Positions 35,168 to 44,738 are shown, numbered from the stretch's first letter. The stretch is 64,000 nt of DNA from Pelosinus sp. UFO1 (GCF_000725345.1 NZ_CP008852.1:2199693-2263692), one strand, 5' to 3'. The notes: generated by a model not told the origin, from the letters alone. Made by a program: numbers and translations.

Positions 35168-35674
35168 ATGATGATAATTAATGTCTTACAAGCTAAAAAA
35201 ACAATTGGTAACCGGCAAACATTTGAGTTTATCACTTCTGCTGAAAAAATAGCTATCGAGGGTGAGACCCCCTGGATGGATAGTATTATAAAAGTTGAAG
35301 GCGAATTGATAAATAATGGGCGAGTAATAGCTGTTAAAGGTATTATTTCTGCCACTGCTAAACATCAATGTAGTTGTTGTTTAGAGGATTTCACTATTGA
35401 TATGGAAATTCCTTTCTCCGATAATTTTCAGGAAAATAGTGATGAACCAGCTGATAGTGAAGATGATTTAGCTTATTATACTGGTGATGAAATTGACATT
35501 ACTGATTTAATTCGTGAAAGTATGATCTTAGCTGAGCCTTTGAAGATCGTATGTAGTAATAATTGCCGTGGATTATGTCCTCACTGTGGTATTAATCTTA
35601 ATACTACTCAATGTAATTGTCAGGACAAGCTAATTGATCCAAGGCTTGCAGTATTGCAACAGCTTTTAAAGTGA
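35168..35674 (+). CDS. yceD: YceD family protein (DUF177/YlbN)
   Basis: 168 residues. A central Cys motif HQCSCCLEDF (near 74) and a C-terminal pair CSNNCRGLCPHCGINLN (near 140) look like metal-binding sites; the middle is very acidic. The family nearly always precedes rpmF and is linked to 23S rRNA or ribosome maturation in bacteria and plastids. GAGGTGGAAA precedes ATG 35168. rpmF follows after 83 bp. Confidence 0.92.
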   Translation: MMIINVLQAKKTIGNRQTFEFITSAEKIAIEGETPWMDSIIKVEGELINNGRVIAVKGIISATAKHQCSCCLEDFTIDMEIPFSDNFQENSDEPADSEDDLAYYTGDEIDITDLIRESMILAEPLKIVCSNNCRGLCPHCGINLNTTQCNCQDKLIDPRLAVLQQLLK

Positions 35675-35757
35675 AATTATGAATCAAGTATTGATAGTAA
35701 AATGGTTTGATTTTTTCAATAGCCATCTTGAAACCCTGTTAAGGAGGTGTGTAATAA

Positions 35758-35940
35758 ATGGCAGTACCTAAGCGTAAAATGTCCAAAGCCCGTCGTGATA
35801 AACGTCGTGCAAATTGGAAATTAATCGTTCCTGGCTTTGTAGCATGTCCACAATGTCACGAATTGAAAATGCCTCATAGAGTATGTCCTGAATGTGGTCA
35901 TTACAATGGTAAGGTAGTTATAAAAGCAAAAGCAGAATAA
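35758..35940 (+). CDS. rpmF: Ribosomal protein L32
   Basis: 60 residues. MAVPKRKMSKARRDKRRANWKL is cut short here, but the full opening is typical L32, with zinc pairs C-x2-C at residues 28-31 and 41-44 (CPQC, CPEC). AAGGAGGTG precedes ATG. It is the zinc-binding form of L32. Confidence 0.97.
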   Translation: MAVPKRKMSKARRDKRRANWKLIVPGFVACPQCHELKMPHRVCPECGHYNGKVVIKAKAE

Positions 35941-35950
35941 GATCTTACTT

Positions 35951-36000
35951 AGTGAGCAAGATAAGAGTTAATTGAACTTTTTTCTTGCTCACTGTTTTTT
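35951..36000 (+). terminator. Terminator after rpmF
   Basis: A perfect 11-bp stem (35951-35961 with 35983-35993) and a run of six T residues close the yceD-rpmF unit. Confidence 0.85.
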
Positions 36001-36001
36001 C

Positions 36002-36058
36002 TTGCTTTTTTAATAGTAACTGATTATAATAGTAACTGATTATAGTAGTAGCTACTAA
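36002..36058 (+). promoter_or_regulatory. fapR operon promoter with three FapR-box-like repeats
   Basis: TTGCTT (36002-36007), a 17-bp spacer and TATAAT (36025-36030) form a promoter. Overlying it are ATAGTAACTGATTATAA (36013-36029), a near-identical copy at 36029-36045, and ATAGTA-N5-TACTAA (36042-36058). The last matches 11 of 12 half-site bases of the FapR palindrome as I recall it (TTAGTA-N5-TACTAA). The -10 lies across the first two copies, so bound FapR would block polymerase. The consensus is from memory. Confidence 0.65.
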
Positions 36059-36092
36059 ATTCATCGTAATGAAAACAAAACTAGGTGATATG

Positions 36093-36650
36093 ATGGCGCG
36101 AATTCATAAGAAACTACGACAAGAAATGCTCAAAGAAAAAATAGAATCTAATCCTTTTCTTACTGATGGAGAGTTAGCAGTATTACTAAACGTGAGTATT
36201 CAAACATTACGTTTAGATCGTTTAGAATTAGGAATACCCGAGTTACGGGAACGCACAAAGCAAATGGCCGAAAATGCGCAAGATAAATTGAAAGCAATTG
36301 CCAGTAGTGAAATGATTGGTGAGTTGATCGATTTAGAATTAGATAAGCAAGGAATTTCAATCTTACATATTACACCTGAAATGGTTTTTGAAAAAACACA
36401 AATTGCTCGTGGGCATTATGTTTTCTCACAAGCAAATTCTTTAGCCCTTGCCGTTATAGATGCTCCAACAGCATTGACTGGTGTAGCAAATGTTAAGTAT
36501 AAAATGCCTATTCACGTGGGTGAAAAATTAATCGCTAAAGCTGAAGTAATACGAAAAAGAGGAAATAAATCCTTCATTTGGGTTAAAACTAGAAACGAAA
36601 AACAAGAAGTGTTTCGCGCTAAATTTATTATGGTATCATTAGAACCATGA
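36093..36650 (+). CDS. fapR: Fatty-acid synthesis repressor FapR
   Basis: About 185 residues. An N-terminal helix-turn-helix ([39 protein letters not shown] in two parts) precedes a hot-dog domain (residues 90-185) that in known FapR binds malonyl-CoA/malonyl-ACP. It represses fatty-acid and phospholipid genes until malonyl-CoA rises. AGGTGA (36083-36088) supports ATG 36093 over ATG 36069. It heads the operon, as in Bacillus (fapR-plsX), with likely self-repression from the boxes upstream. Confidence 0.93.
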   Translation: MARIHKKLRQEMLKEKIESNPFLTDGELAVLLNVSIQTLRLDRLELGIPELRERTKQMAENAQDKLKAIASSEMIGELIDLELDKQGISILHITPEMVFEKTQIARGHYVFSQANSLALAVIDAPTALTGVANVKYKMPIHVGEKLIAKAEVIRKRGNKSFIWVKTRNEKQEVFRAKFIMVSLEP

Positions 36651-36664
36651 AAGGAAGACCGTTA

Positions 36665-37690
36665 ATGAAAGTTGCCGTTGATGCCATGGGTAGCGATTAT
36701 GCACCAGAAGAAATCGTATTAGGAGCAATACAAGCTGCTAACGAGTATCAATGTGAAATTGTTTTGGTTGGAGATCAAACTAAAATCCAAGAAGTATTGG
36801 ACAAAGTAAATAATTGGGATAAGCAGAGAATTAGCATTCATCATGCCAGCGAAACAATTGAAATGCATGAACACCCAGGAGCAGCTGTTCGTAAGAAAAA
36901 AGATGCCTCCATTGTTGTGGCTACACGTTTAGTAAAAGAAGGGCTTTGTAATGCCGTTGTATCTGCAGGCAGTACTGGTGCCGCTGTAGCTGCTGCTTTA
37001 TTTGGTCTTGGTCGTATTCCAGGCGTTGAGCGTCCAACGATTGCTACTCCAATTCCTAATCTCACTGGAACGACTGTTTTATTAGATTCTGGTGCAAACG
37101 TAGATGGTAAGCCAAAACATTTAGTACAAAGTGCAATTATGGGATCTATTTATGCACAATATATTTTGGATATAAAAACTCCTCGTGTGGGTTTGTTAAA
37201 TATAGGTGAAGAAGAGACAAAGGGAAATGAGCAAGCCTTGGCTACCTATCCCTTGCTAAAACAATTACAAACCGTAAACTTTATTGGCAATGTGGAAGGC
37301 CGAGATATTCCGAAGGGTACCGTTGATGTTGTAGTTTGTGATGGTTTTGTCGGTAATGTAGTGTTAAAATTCGGCGAAGGTCTAAGCAGTGTTATCATGC
37401 AATTGATAAAAGAGACTATTAAAAATAGCGGTATTTTAACCAAATTAGCATCGTTAATGATTTTACCTGCATTAAAAAACTTAAAACAGAAACTTGATTA
37501 TGCGGAATATGGTGGAGCACCGCTCTTAGGAGTTAATGGATGTTTTATTATTTGTCACGGCAGTTCTAAAGCAAAAGCTATTAAAAATGCCATCCGCGTC
37601 GCTAATGAATTTACACAAAACAAAGTTGTTGAACATATCGGCGAAAATATTGCACAGGAAGGAGTTGTTACTAGTGCAAGTGAAGAATAA
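36665..37690 (+). CDS. plsX: Phosphate acyltransferase PlsX
   Basis: About 342 residues. MKVAVDAMGSDYAPEEIVLGA, SAGSTGAAVAA, LLDSGANVDGKP and GEEETKGNE are family motifs. PlsX makes acyl-phosphate from acyl-ACP for PlsY (gene at 3449). ATG 36665 has AAGGA at 36651-36655; an in-frame ATG 36647 overlapping the fapR stop is less likely. The 3' end overlaps fabH by 17 bp. Confidence 0.96.
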   Translation: MKVAVDAMGSDYAPEEIVLGAIQAANEYQCEIVLVGDQTKIQEVLDKVNNWDKQRISIHHASETIEMHEHPGAAVRKKKDASIVVATRLVKEGLCNAVVSAGSTGAAVAAALFGLGRIPGVERPTIATPIPNLTGTTVLLDSGANVDGKPKHLVQSAIMGSIYAQYILDIKTPRVGLLNIGEEETKGNEQALATYPLLKQLQTVNFIGNVEGRDIPKGTVDVVVCDGFVGNVVLKFGEGLSSVIMQLIKETIKNSGILTKLASLMILPALKNLKQKLDYAEYGGAPLLGVNGCFIICHGSSKAKAIKNAIRVANEFTQNKVVEHIGENIAQEGVVTSASEE

Positions 37691-38690
37691 AGGTGTAGGT
37701 ATTATTGGTGTTGGTAGCTACGTTCCCGAAAAAACACTAACTAACAAGGATTTAGAGAGCATAGTAGAAACATCCGATGAATGGATTGTTAGTCGGACAG
37801 GGATAAAAGAACGCCATATCGTTGCACCAGGTGTTGCTACATCTGACTTAGCAGCTTATGCTGCTGAAAGGGCATTATTAGATGCTGGGGTGTCCGCAGA
37901 TGAAATTGATTTAATTATTGTTGCTACAGCTACTCCTGATATGCTATTTCCCTCTACTGCATGTCTAGTGCAAGATAAAATCAAGGCTAGTAAAGCAGCT
38001 GCATTTGATTTATCTGCAGGATGCTCTGGTTTCGCATATGGTCTAGTGACTGGTAGTCAATTTATTCAGACTGGGCTATATAATAAGATTCTGGTTATTG
38101 GGGCAGAAACTCTTTCTACAATTCTTGATTGGAACGACCGTAATACTTGTGTGTTATTTGGTGATGGTGCTGGCGCCGTTGTTTTAGGTGAAGTGCCAGC
38201 AGGGTATGGTATTTTAGGTATTGATCTTGGTGCCGATGGTTCAGGTGGAGAATTTTTGAAAATACCAGGTGGTGGTTCACGAGTACCAGCAACAAGTGAA
38301 AGCGTTAGCCAGCGACTACATTATCTGCAAATGAGTGGTAATGATGTCTTTAAGTTTGCAGTTAAAGTCATGGGGGAATCTGCAGTAAAAGCCTTAGATA
38401 ATTCTGGATTGTCTTCTGCTGATGTAGATTGTTTAATTCCTCATCAAGCGAACATACGAATTATTCAATCTGCTGCAAAACGTTTAAAATTGCCAATGGA
38501 GAAAGTAATAGTAAATGTTGATAAGTATGGAAATACTTCTGCTGCCTCTATTCCTATTGCTTTAAATGAGGCATTGCAGGATAATAAGCTTAAGAATGAT
38601 GATGTAGTCGTATTTGTCGGCTTTGGTGCTGGACTTACGTGGGCATCTTGTGTCATAAAATGGTACAAGGAGGACAAAACAGTTGTTTAA
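37674..38690 (+). CDS. fabH: 3-oxoacyl-ACP synthase III
   Basis: About 338 residues. The catalytic triad is visible: Cys in DLSAGCSGFAYGL, His in IPHQANIRI and Asn in KYGNTSAAS. It condenses acetyl-CoA with malonyl-ACP to start chains. GTG 37674 is chosen because GGAAGGAG lies 10 bases upstream inside plsX; GTG 37680 is an alternative. The stop overlaps the fabK start by 8 bp. Confidence 0.96.
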   Translation: MQVKNKGVGIIGVGSYVPEKTLTNKDLESIVETSDEWIVSRTGIKERHIVAPGVATSDLAAYAAERALLDAGVSADEIDLIIVATATPDMLFPSTACLVQDKIKASKAAAFDLSAGCSGFAYGLVTGSQFIQTGLYNKILVIGAETLSTILDWNDRNTCVLFGDGAGAVVLGEVPAGYGILGIDLGADGSGGEFLKIPGGGSRVPATSESVSQRLHYLQMSGNDVFKFAVKVMGESAVKALDNSGLSSADVDCLIPHQANIRIIQSAAKRLKLPMEKVIVNVDKYGNTSAASIPIALNEALQDNKLKNDDVVVFVGFGAGLTWASCVIKWYKEDKTVV

Positions 38691-39624
38691 AAGTAAACTT
38701 TGTCAATTATTGAATATAAAGTATCCCATATTACAGGGTGGTATGGCTTGGGTAGCTACAGCTGAACTTGCAGCTGCTGTTTCAAATGCAGGTGGTCTAG
38801 GTATTATTGGAGCTGGCCATATGCCCCCAGATGTTCTTCGTTCAGAGATACAAAAAACAAAAGCTTTGACCAATAAGGTTTTTGGTGTTAATATCATGCT
38901 TATGTCTCCATTTGTAAAAGAAGTAATGCAAGTGGTTATTGATGAACGAGTGCCTGTCATTACCACAGGTGCTGGCAATCCTGGCGAGTACATACCCGCA
39001 TTAAAGGAAATTGGCAGTAAAGTGATTCCTGTAGTAGCATCAGTAGCACTCGCCAAACGATTAGAACGAACTGGCGTTGATGCGATCATTGCTGAAGGTC
39101 AGGAAAGCGGTGGTCATGTTGGCGAAATTAGTACGATGTCTTTAATACCTCAAATTGTTGATGCTGTAGAAATACCTGTTATTGCCGCAGGTGGAATTGC
39201 TGACAGTCGTGGTGTAGTTGCAGCAATGGCATTAGGGGCCCAAGGTGTGCAAATAGGTACACGTTTTGTTGCATCACTAGAGTGTATTGCTCATGCAAAT
39301 TATAAAAATGCTATCTTAAAAGCAAAAGATCGATCAACCATCGTAACTGGAATTGCCACTGGACATCCAGTACGGGTACTTACCAATAAATTTACTCGTG
39401 AATACCACGCAATGGAAAAAAACGGCTCATCTCCTGAAGAACTGGAGCAGTTGGGTGCAGGGAAGCTTCGCATTGCAGCCCGTGAAGGTGACGTAGATTA
39501 TGGTTCTGTCATGATAGGGCAGATTGCAGGCATGATTACGGACATTAAATCTGTAGAAGATATTATTCAGGATATAGTTAAAGGCATACCAAACATAGTG
39601 TCTGGTTTATCTGAAAACGTTTAA
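38683..39624 (+). CDS. fabK: Enoyl-ACP reductase II (FabK)
   Basis: 313 residues of the FMN-dependent NPD fold. YPILQGGMAWVA, GGLGIIGAG, AEGQESGGHVG and the FMN phosphate loops AAGGIAD and QIGTRF match FabK of Streptococcus and Clostridia. It performs the final reduction of each elongation cycle and replaces FabI, which is absent. The TTG start 38683 follows AAGGAGG. A paralogue lies at 41700. Confidence 0.93.
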   Translation: MFKSKLCQLLNIKYPILQGGMAWVATAELAAAVSNAGGLGIIGAGHMPPDVLRSEIQKTKALTNKVFGVNIMLMSPFVKEVMQVVIDERVPVITTGAGNPGEYIPALKEIGSKVIPVVASVALAKRLERTGVDAIIAEGQESGGHVGEISTMSLIPQIVDAVEIPVIAAGGIADSRGVVAAMALGAQGVQIGTRFVASLECIAHANYKNAILKAKDRSTIVTGIATGHPVRVLTNKFTREYHAMEKNGSSPEELEQLGAGKLRIAAREGDVDYGSVMIGQIAGMITDIKSVEDIIQDIVKGIPNIVSGLSENV

Positions 39625-39648
39625 CTATAGCAAAGGGAAGGTATTTAT

Positions 39649-40593
39649 ATGAAAAAAATAGCTTTTGTTTTTCCTGGTCAAGGATCACAGTCTATAGGTA
39701 TGGGAAAAGAGTTATATGAGCGTTTTCCTGTAGCCAAAGCAGTATTTGATGCAGCAGACGAAGCATTAGGTTTTTCTATTACTAATATGTGTTTTAATGG
39801 TCCTGAAGATGAATTGCGAAAAACCGTTAATACACAACCAGCAATACTAACTGTTAGTATTGCACTATATCAAGTATTAAAAGAAAATGGTCTTACCCCT
39901 AACATTGTAGCTGGTCATAGTCTAGGCGAATATTCAGCTTTGGTAGCAGCTGGTGCATTGTCTTTTAGCGATGCTGTCCAACTAGTCCGCAAGCGTGGAT
40001 TATTCATGCAAGAAGCAGTGCCGCTAGGTGAAGGCAGTATGGCTGCTATATTAGGTAGTGAACGTCAATTGGTTGTTGAGATTTGTGAGAAAGCGCAAGC
40101 AGAATTCGGTTCTGTACAAGCTGTAAATTTTAATTGTCCTGGTCAAATTGTTATTGCAGGAAAAACATTAGCAGTTGAAAAAGCTACCGAAATGCTTAAG
40201 GCAGCTGGTGCTAAGCGCGCAGTAATATTACCAGTTAGTGCTCCATTCCATAGCACGTTAATGAAACCTGCTGCTGAAAAATTAGCTGTTGAATTGAGTA
40301 AAATAACGATCAATGATGCTAGCATACCAGTTGTTGCTAACATTAATGGCCAAGCAATTACCAATAGACAAGAAATTGAAGTTTCTTTAGTCAAACAAGC
40401 GGATCACCCTGTAGAATGGGAAGATTGTGTTGCCGAAATTATAAACTTTGGTGCTACTACTTTTGTAGAAGTTGGTCCAGGTAAAGTACTATCATCTTTT
40501 ACAAAGAAGATTGCTAAAGAAATTGACAATTTAAATGTGGAAGATAGTAGTAGCTTAGAAAAAACCCTTGATTATTTCAAGGAGGTTCGTTAA
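39649..40593 (+). CDS. fabD: Malonyl-CoA:ACP transacylase
   Basis: 314 residues. FPGQGSQSIGMGKELY at the start, nucleophile Ser in GHSLGEYSAL (near 90) and catalytic His in PVSAPFHSTLM (near 200) are standard. It loads malonyl groups on acyl carrier protein. AGGGAAGG precedes ATG 39649. fabG begins 2 bp after the stop. Confidence 0.97.
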   Translation: MKKIAFVFPGQGSQSIGMGKELYERFPVAKAVFDAADEALGFSITNMCFNGPEDELRKTVNTQPAILTVSIALYQVLKENGLTPNIVAGHSLGEYSALVAAGALSFSDAVQLVRKRGLFMQEAVPLGEGSMAAILGSERQLVVEICEKAQAEFGSVQAVNFNCPGQIVIAGKTLAVEKATEMLKAAGAKRAVILPVSAPFHSTLMKPAAEKLAVELSKITINDASIPVVANINGQAITNRQEIEVSLVKQADHPVEWEDCVAEIINFGATTFVEVGPGKVLSSFTKKIAKEIDNLNVEDSSSLEKTLDYFKEVR

Positions 40594-40594
40594 A

Positions 40595-41338
40595 ATGCAT
40601 TTAGATGGTAAAGTTGCAATTATTACTGGCGCATCAAGAGGGATTGGTCGTTCTGTAGCAATCCAATTAGCCAAATCCGGAGCTAAAGTAGTAATTAACT
40701 ATGCTGGTAATACAGCCGCAGCTGAAGAGGTTAAGAATATAATTGTGGCTGCTGGTGGTCAAGCTATTGTTTGCCAGGCAGATGTTGGCAATATGGAAGC
40801 TGTAGATGCAATGATTAAAGAAACGATCGATACTTTCGGCAAAGTTGATATTTTAGTCAATAATGCGGGAATTACTCGTGATAACCTTTTAATGCGTATG
40901 AAGGAAGACGACTGGGATGCTGTCATGAATATTAATTTAAAAGGTGTCTTCGTTTGCACTAAGATAGTTTCTCGTATTATGATGAAGCAAAAATCTGGCA
41001 AAATTATCAACATGACTTCTGTTGTAGGTTTAATGGGAAATGCTGGTCAAGCAAATTATGCAGCGGCTAAAGCAGGCGTTATCGGATTCACTAAATCTAT
41101 GGCCAAAGAATTGGCATCTAGAGGAATTACAGTTAATGCAATTGCTCCAGGATTTATTAACACCGATATGACTGCCGTTTTATCTGAGCAAGTAAAAGAA
41201 GGTTTAACGGAAAAAATACCTGTAGGAAGATTAGGCAATCCTGAAGATGTTGCAGCTGCTGTAGTATTCTTAGCTTCTGACTCGGCAAACTATATTACGG
41301 GTCAAACTTTGAATGTCGATGGTGGTATGGTAATGTAA
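40595..41338 (+). CDS. fabG: 3-oxoacyl-ACP reductase
   Basis: 247 residues of the SDR fold: cofactor motif TGASRGIGRS near residue 12, NNAGITRDN near 86, catalytic Ser-Tyr-Lys (MTSVVG, YAAAKAG) and a C-terminal GQTLNVDGGMVM. It reduces 3-oxoacyl-ACP with NADPH. AAGGAGG (40579-40585) directs translation to ATG 40595. Confidence 0.97.
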   Translation: MHLDGKVAIITGASRGIGRSVAIQLAKSGAKVVINYAGNTAAAEEVKNIIVAAGGQAIVCQADVGNMEAVDAMIKETIDTFGKVDILVNNAGITRDNLLMRMKEDDWDAVMNINLKGVFVCTKIVSRIMMKQKSGKIINMTSVVGLMGNAGQANYAAAKAGVIGFTKSMAKELASRGITVNAIAPGFINTDMTAVLSEQVKEGLTEKIPVGRLGNPEDVAAAVVFLASDSANYITGQTLNVDGGMVM

Positions 41339-41368
41339 ACAAACGCCTTTTGAAAGGAGGTGAATATC

Positions 41369-41605
41369 GTGACAACATTTGACAAAGTAAAACAGATATC
41401 AGTAGAACAACTTGGAGTTGATGAAGCTGATGTTACTATGGACTCTACGTTTATTGATGATTTGGGTGCTGACTCCCTTGATATCGTTGAGTTAATTATG
41501 GCATTTGAAGAGGAATTCAACATTGAAATTCCTGATGAAATAGCTGAAAAAATTAAAGCTGTAAAAGACGCTGTAGACTACATAGAGAAAGAAAAACAAG
41601 GTTAA
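41369..41605 (+). CDS. acpP: Acyl carrier protein
   Basis: 78 residues, strongly acidic. The phosphopantetheine Ser is in [12 protein letters not shown] (Ser 36). GTG 41369 is preferred because AAAGGAGGTGA ends 5-6 bases upstream; an in-frame GTG at 41360 lies inside that site. It carries the growing acyl chain for every enzyme of the operon. Confidence 0.97.
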   Translation: MTTFDKVKQISVEQLGVDEADVTMDSTFIDDLGADSLDIVELIMAFEEEFNIEIPDEIAEKIKAVKDAVDYIEKEKQG

Positions 41606-41624
41606 TTTTTTGTAGTAAAAGAAG

Positions 41625-41664
41625 AAGTCCCGTGAAATAATGATTTTTCGCGGGACTTTCTTAA
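41625..41664 (+). terminator. Hairpin between acpP and the second NPD gene
   Basis: A 13-bp stem with one G-U (41625-41637 with 41646-41658) is followed by a weak T-containing tail. It may be a partial terminator or mRNA stabiliser that raises acpP message above downstream genes. Confidence 0.55.
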
Positions 41665-41699
41665 AAAGACAATGTCCTAGCGAATGGAGGAGTTATAAC

Positions 41700-42647
41700 T
41701 TGAAACTTCCAGAACTGAAAATAGGTAATTTAGTGGCAAAAGTGCCAATTATACAAGGTGGAATGGCAATCCGAATTTCCACTGCTCGTTTAGCAGCAGC
41801 CGTAGGTGAAGCTGGTGGTATTGGATTGATTGCTGCTTCCGGTATGAGCTTTGATGAATTGCGTAAAGAAATTCGCTTAGCGCGATCACTTACGACTGGA
41901 ATTATTGGAATCAATGCAATGGTAGCAGCAAGGGAATTTGCTGGACTCGTAAAAACAGCAATAGAAGAAGGTATTGATTTAGTAGTTGCTGGTGCTGGAT
42001 TCTCTCGTGATATGTTTGGTCTGGGGAAAGAATCGGGCACACCGATTGTGCCAATTGTTTCTTCTGCAAAATTAGCTAGAATTTCGGAATCACTTGGAGC
42101 TTCTGCCGTAATTGTAGAAGGTAAAGAAGCCGGTGGACATTTAGGTACTGATAAACCCTTACATTTTTTACTTCCTGATATTAAGAATGCAGTGAAAATT
42201 CCAGTGATTGGTGCTGGTGGTATTATTAACGGTAGGGATATTGTTGATACACTAAGACTCGGTGCTGATGGTGTGCAAATGGGAACTCGATTTGCAGCCA
42301 GTGAGGAATCAAATGCTGCACCTGCCTTAAAAGAATTTTATTTAAAGGCTAAGCATGAAGATATTGTTTTAATTAATAGTCCAGTAGGACTACCTGGTCG
42401 TGCTATAAAAAATCCATTTGCTGAGAAAATTATTGGAAGTACTGCACCTGTTCCTGAAAGTTGTGATGCATGTTTAAAACATTGTGCAAAAAACTTTTGC
42501 ATTATCAAAGCGTTAATTCGCGCTCAACAGGGTGATGTAGAAACTGGATTAGTATTTACTGGTGAGTACATTCATAAAATAGATGAAATACTACCTGTTA
42601 AAGAAATTTTCAATAGACTTCTTGCAGAGGTCGAGGTTATAAATTAA
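41700..42647 (+). CDS. FabK-like/nitronate-monooxygenase-family flavoprotein with Cys cluster
   Basis: About 315 residues. The NPD/FMN fold is clear (VPIIQGGMAIRIS, VEGKEAGGHLGTD, GAGGIINGRD, QMGTRF). Unlike FabK, the C-terminal part holds CDACLKHCAKNFC (near residue 260), a possible Fe-S or zinc site. Such proteins lie in fab operons of some Clostridia. It could be an alternative enoyl-ACP reductase or another acyl-modifying flavoenzyme; activity is unknown. The TTG start 41700 follows GGAGGAG. Confidence 0.82.
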   Translation: MKLPELKIGNLVAKVPIIQGGMAIRISTARLAAAVGEAGGIGLIAASGMSFDELRKEIRLARSLTTGIIGINAMVAAREFAGLVKTAIEEGIDLVVAGAGFSRDMFGLGKESGTPIVPIVSSAKLARISESLGASAVIVEGKEAGGHLGTDKPLHFLLPDIKNAVKIPVIGAGGIINGRDIVDTLRLGADGVQMGTRFAASEESNAAPALKEFYLKAKHEDIVLINSPVGLPGRAIKNPFAEKIIGSTAPVPESCDACLKHCAKNFCIIKALIRAQQGDVETGLVFTGEYIHKIDEILPVKEIFNRLLAEVEVIN

Positions 42648-42663
42648 CGTGAGGTGATTCCTT

Positions 42664-43905
42664 TTGAAAAAACGAGTTGTAATAACAGGGTTAGGTGCAG
42701 TTACACCTATTGGAATTGGTAAGGAAAAATTTTGGCAAGCACTTTTAGAAGGTAAATCTGGAATTGGTAAGATCACTCGTTTTGACGCAAGTGAATATAC
42801 TACACAGATTGCTGGGGAAGTTAAAGATTTTGATCCAGCACAATATATAGATAAAAAAGAAGCAAAACGTATGGACAGATTTACTCAGTTTGCAGTAGCT
42901 GCTAGTAAAATGGCTTTTGATGATTCCGGTATTGACTTACAATCAGAAGATCTTACTCGAATTGGTACTATGATTGGTACTGGTATTGGCGGAATGGATA
43001 CTTTGAATGAACAATACAAAAATTTGTTTGATAAAGGGCCAAGCCGTATTAGTCCATTTTTTATACCAATGATGATTGGTAACATGGCCGCCGGACAAAC
43101 ATCTATCACTTTTGGCTTACAAGGTCCATGTAACTGTGTGACTACAGCTTGTGCAACAGGTACAAATGCAATTGGTGATGCATTTAAAGTGATCCAACGT
43201 GGTGATGCAGATGTTATGGTTGCAGGCGGAACGGAAGCAGCTATTTCCCCTATTGCTGTAGCAGGTTTTTGTTCTATGAAAGCCTTGTCTACTCGTAACG
43301 ATGAACCAGAAAAAGCTTCACGTCCTTTTGATAAAGATCGCAATGGCTTTGTTATGGGAGAGGGTTCTGGCGTAGTAATCCTTGAGTCTTTAGAACATGC
43401 GTTAGCAAGAGGTGCACATATTTACGCAGAGATAATTGGTTATGGTTTTAATGCAGATGCTTACCATATTACCGCACCAGCCCCTGAAGGAGCACAAGCT
43501 GCTAAATGTATGGCTATGGCTCTTAAGGATGGAGATATAGAACCAGAAGCTGTTGATTATATCAATGCTCATGGAACTTCAACTCCTCTAAACGATAAGA
43601 ATGAAACATTAGCAATAAAATCATTATTTGGTGAGCATGCCTATAAATTGGCCGTTAGTTCTATTAAGTCTATGACTGGACATTTACTTGGAGCAGCAGG
43701 CGGAATTGAGTGTATTGCTACTGCCTTAACCATAGAAAATGGCCAAATTCCTCCTACTATTAATTGTGATGAACCTGATGAAGAACTAGATCTAGATTAT
43801 GTTCCTCATACATCTCGCAAGCAAGTGGTTAATGTCGCACTATCGAATTCCTTAGGGTTTGGTGGACATAATGCAACTATCTTATTAAAAAAATTCCAAA
43901 AGTAA
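42664..43905 (+). CDS. fabF: 3-oxoacyl-ACP synthase II
   Basis: 413 residues. The Cys-His-His triad is in [11 protein letters not shown] (near 164), [12 protein letters not shown] and [11 protein letters not shown]. It elongates acyl-ACP by two carbons. The TTG start 42664 follows GTGAGGTGATT. It is the last fatty-acid gene of the operon; fabZ and acc genes are absent from the window. Confidence 0.96.
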   Translation: MKKRVVITGLGAVTPIGIGKEKFWQALLEGKSGIGKITRFDASEYTTQIAGEVKDFDPAQYIDKKEAKRMDRFTQFAVAASKMAFDDSGIDLQSEDLTRIGTMIGTGIGGMDTLNEQYKNLFDKGPSRISPFFIPMMIGNMAAGQTSITFGLQGPCNCVTTACATGTNAIGDAFKVIQRGDADVMVAGGTEAAISPIAVAGFCSMKALSTRNDEPEKASRPFDKDRNGFVMGEGSGVVILESLEHALARGAHIYAEIIGYGFNADAYHITAPAPEGAQAAKCMAMALKDGDIEPEAVDYINAHGTSTPLNDKNETLAIKSLFGEHAYKLAVSSIKSMTGHLLGAAGGIECIATALTIENGQIPPTINCDEPDEELDLDYVPHTSRKQVVNVALSNSLGFGGHNATILLKKFQK

Positions 43906-43911
43906 TATGAT

Positions 43912-44640
43912 ATGATTGAGATGCTTACAAAAAAAAGAATGGATTCTTTGGCCAAATTATCGGATCAATTGGGCGTACCATTTACCGATGTAAATTTATT
44001 GCACCAAGCTCTTACCCATACTTCTTATGCAAATGAATCAAAAAAAACAGTTATTTCTCATAACGAGCGACTAGAGTTTCTAGGTGATGCTGTATTAGAT
44101 TTGATTGTTAGTGAATATCTATTCCGCCAATTAAAGAACCTTCCAGAGGGTGAATTAACAAAAGCCCGAGCGGTAATCGTATGTGAGCCCACTTTGGCTC
44201 GCTGCGCTGCCGAGCTTGGTATTGGAGAATACTTGTTTCTCGGGAAGGGCGAAGCTGGTTCTGGTGGTCGTGAACGTGCTTCCATTTTAGCGGATGCTTT
44301 CGAGGCTGTAATTGGTGCTATCTACTTAGATAGTGGTTTTCTTAGTGTTTCTAATTTTGTTTTAAGGCAACTTAATGCCGATTTAAAGTTGGTTGAACGC
44401 GGTGAGTATGTGAAAGATTATAAAACTGTACTCCAGGAAGTTGTTCAGAAAAAAACGGATAGCAAAATTATCTATGAAATTATTTCGGAGAATGGTCCTG
44501 ACCATAACAAAATGTTTGAAATAATTGTCTTAGTGAATGGGGATTCTTTAGGTAATGGACTGGGGAAAAGTAAAAAAGAAGCTGAACAACACGCAGCGAA
44601 GCAAGCTTTAATGAAACTGGGAATTATAAATACTAACTAA
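43912..44640 (+). CDS. rnc: Ribonuclease III
   Basis: 242 residues. The catalytic signature HNERLEFLGDAVLDL is near residue 45, ADAFEAVIGAIYLD near 125, and a double-stranded-RNA-binding domain covers about 165-240 (GNGLGKSKKEAEQHAAKQAL). It processes rRNA and structured mRNA. ATG 43912 has no clear ribosome site; translation may be coupled to fabF, 6 bp upstream. The fab-rnc-smc order is common in Firmicutes. Confidence 0.95.
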   Translation: MIEMLTKKRMDSLAKLSDQLGVPFTDVNLLHQALTHTSYANESKKTVISHNERLEFLGDAVLDLIVSEYLFRQLKNLPEGELTKARAVIVCEPTLARCAAELGIGEYLFLGKGEAGSGGRERASILADAFEAVIGAIYLDSGFLSVSNFVLRQLNADLKLVERGEYVKDYKTVLQEVVQKKTDSKIIYEIISENGPDHNKMFEIIVLVNGDSLGNGLGKSKKEAEQHAAKQALMKLGIINTN

Positions 44641-44643
44641 TAT

Positions 44644-44668
44644 GGGCGACCGTTAGGTCGTCTTTATT
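44644..44668 (+). terminator. Weak terminator after rnc
   Basis: A 7-bp stem GGCGACC/GGTCGTC with a 4-nt loop is followed by TTTATT only a few bases after the rnc stop. Confidence 0.5.
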
Positions 44669-44738
44669 AATTAGCATTTATAATTAATACTAATCTACTA
44701 AACTTATCAGAGAGTTTTATAAAAATTAGGGAGGAATT

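Noticed and set aside
36013-36045. Start of a CRISPR or satellite repeat
   Set aside because: Only two 16-bp periods plus a related palindrome occur, in a promoter; an operator explanation is better.
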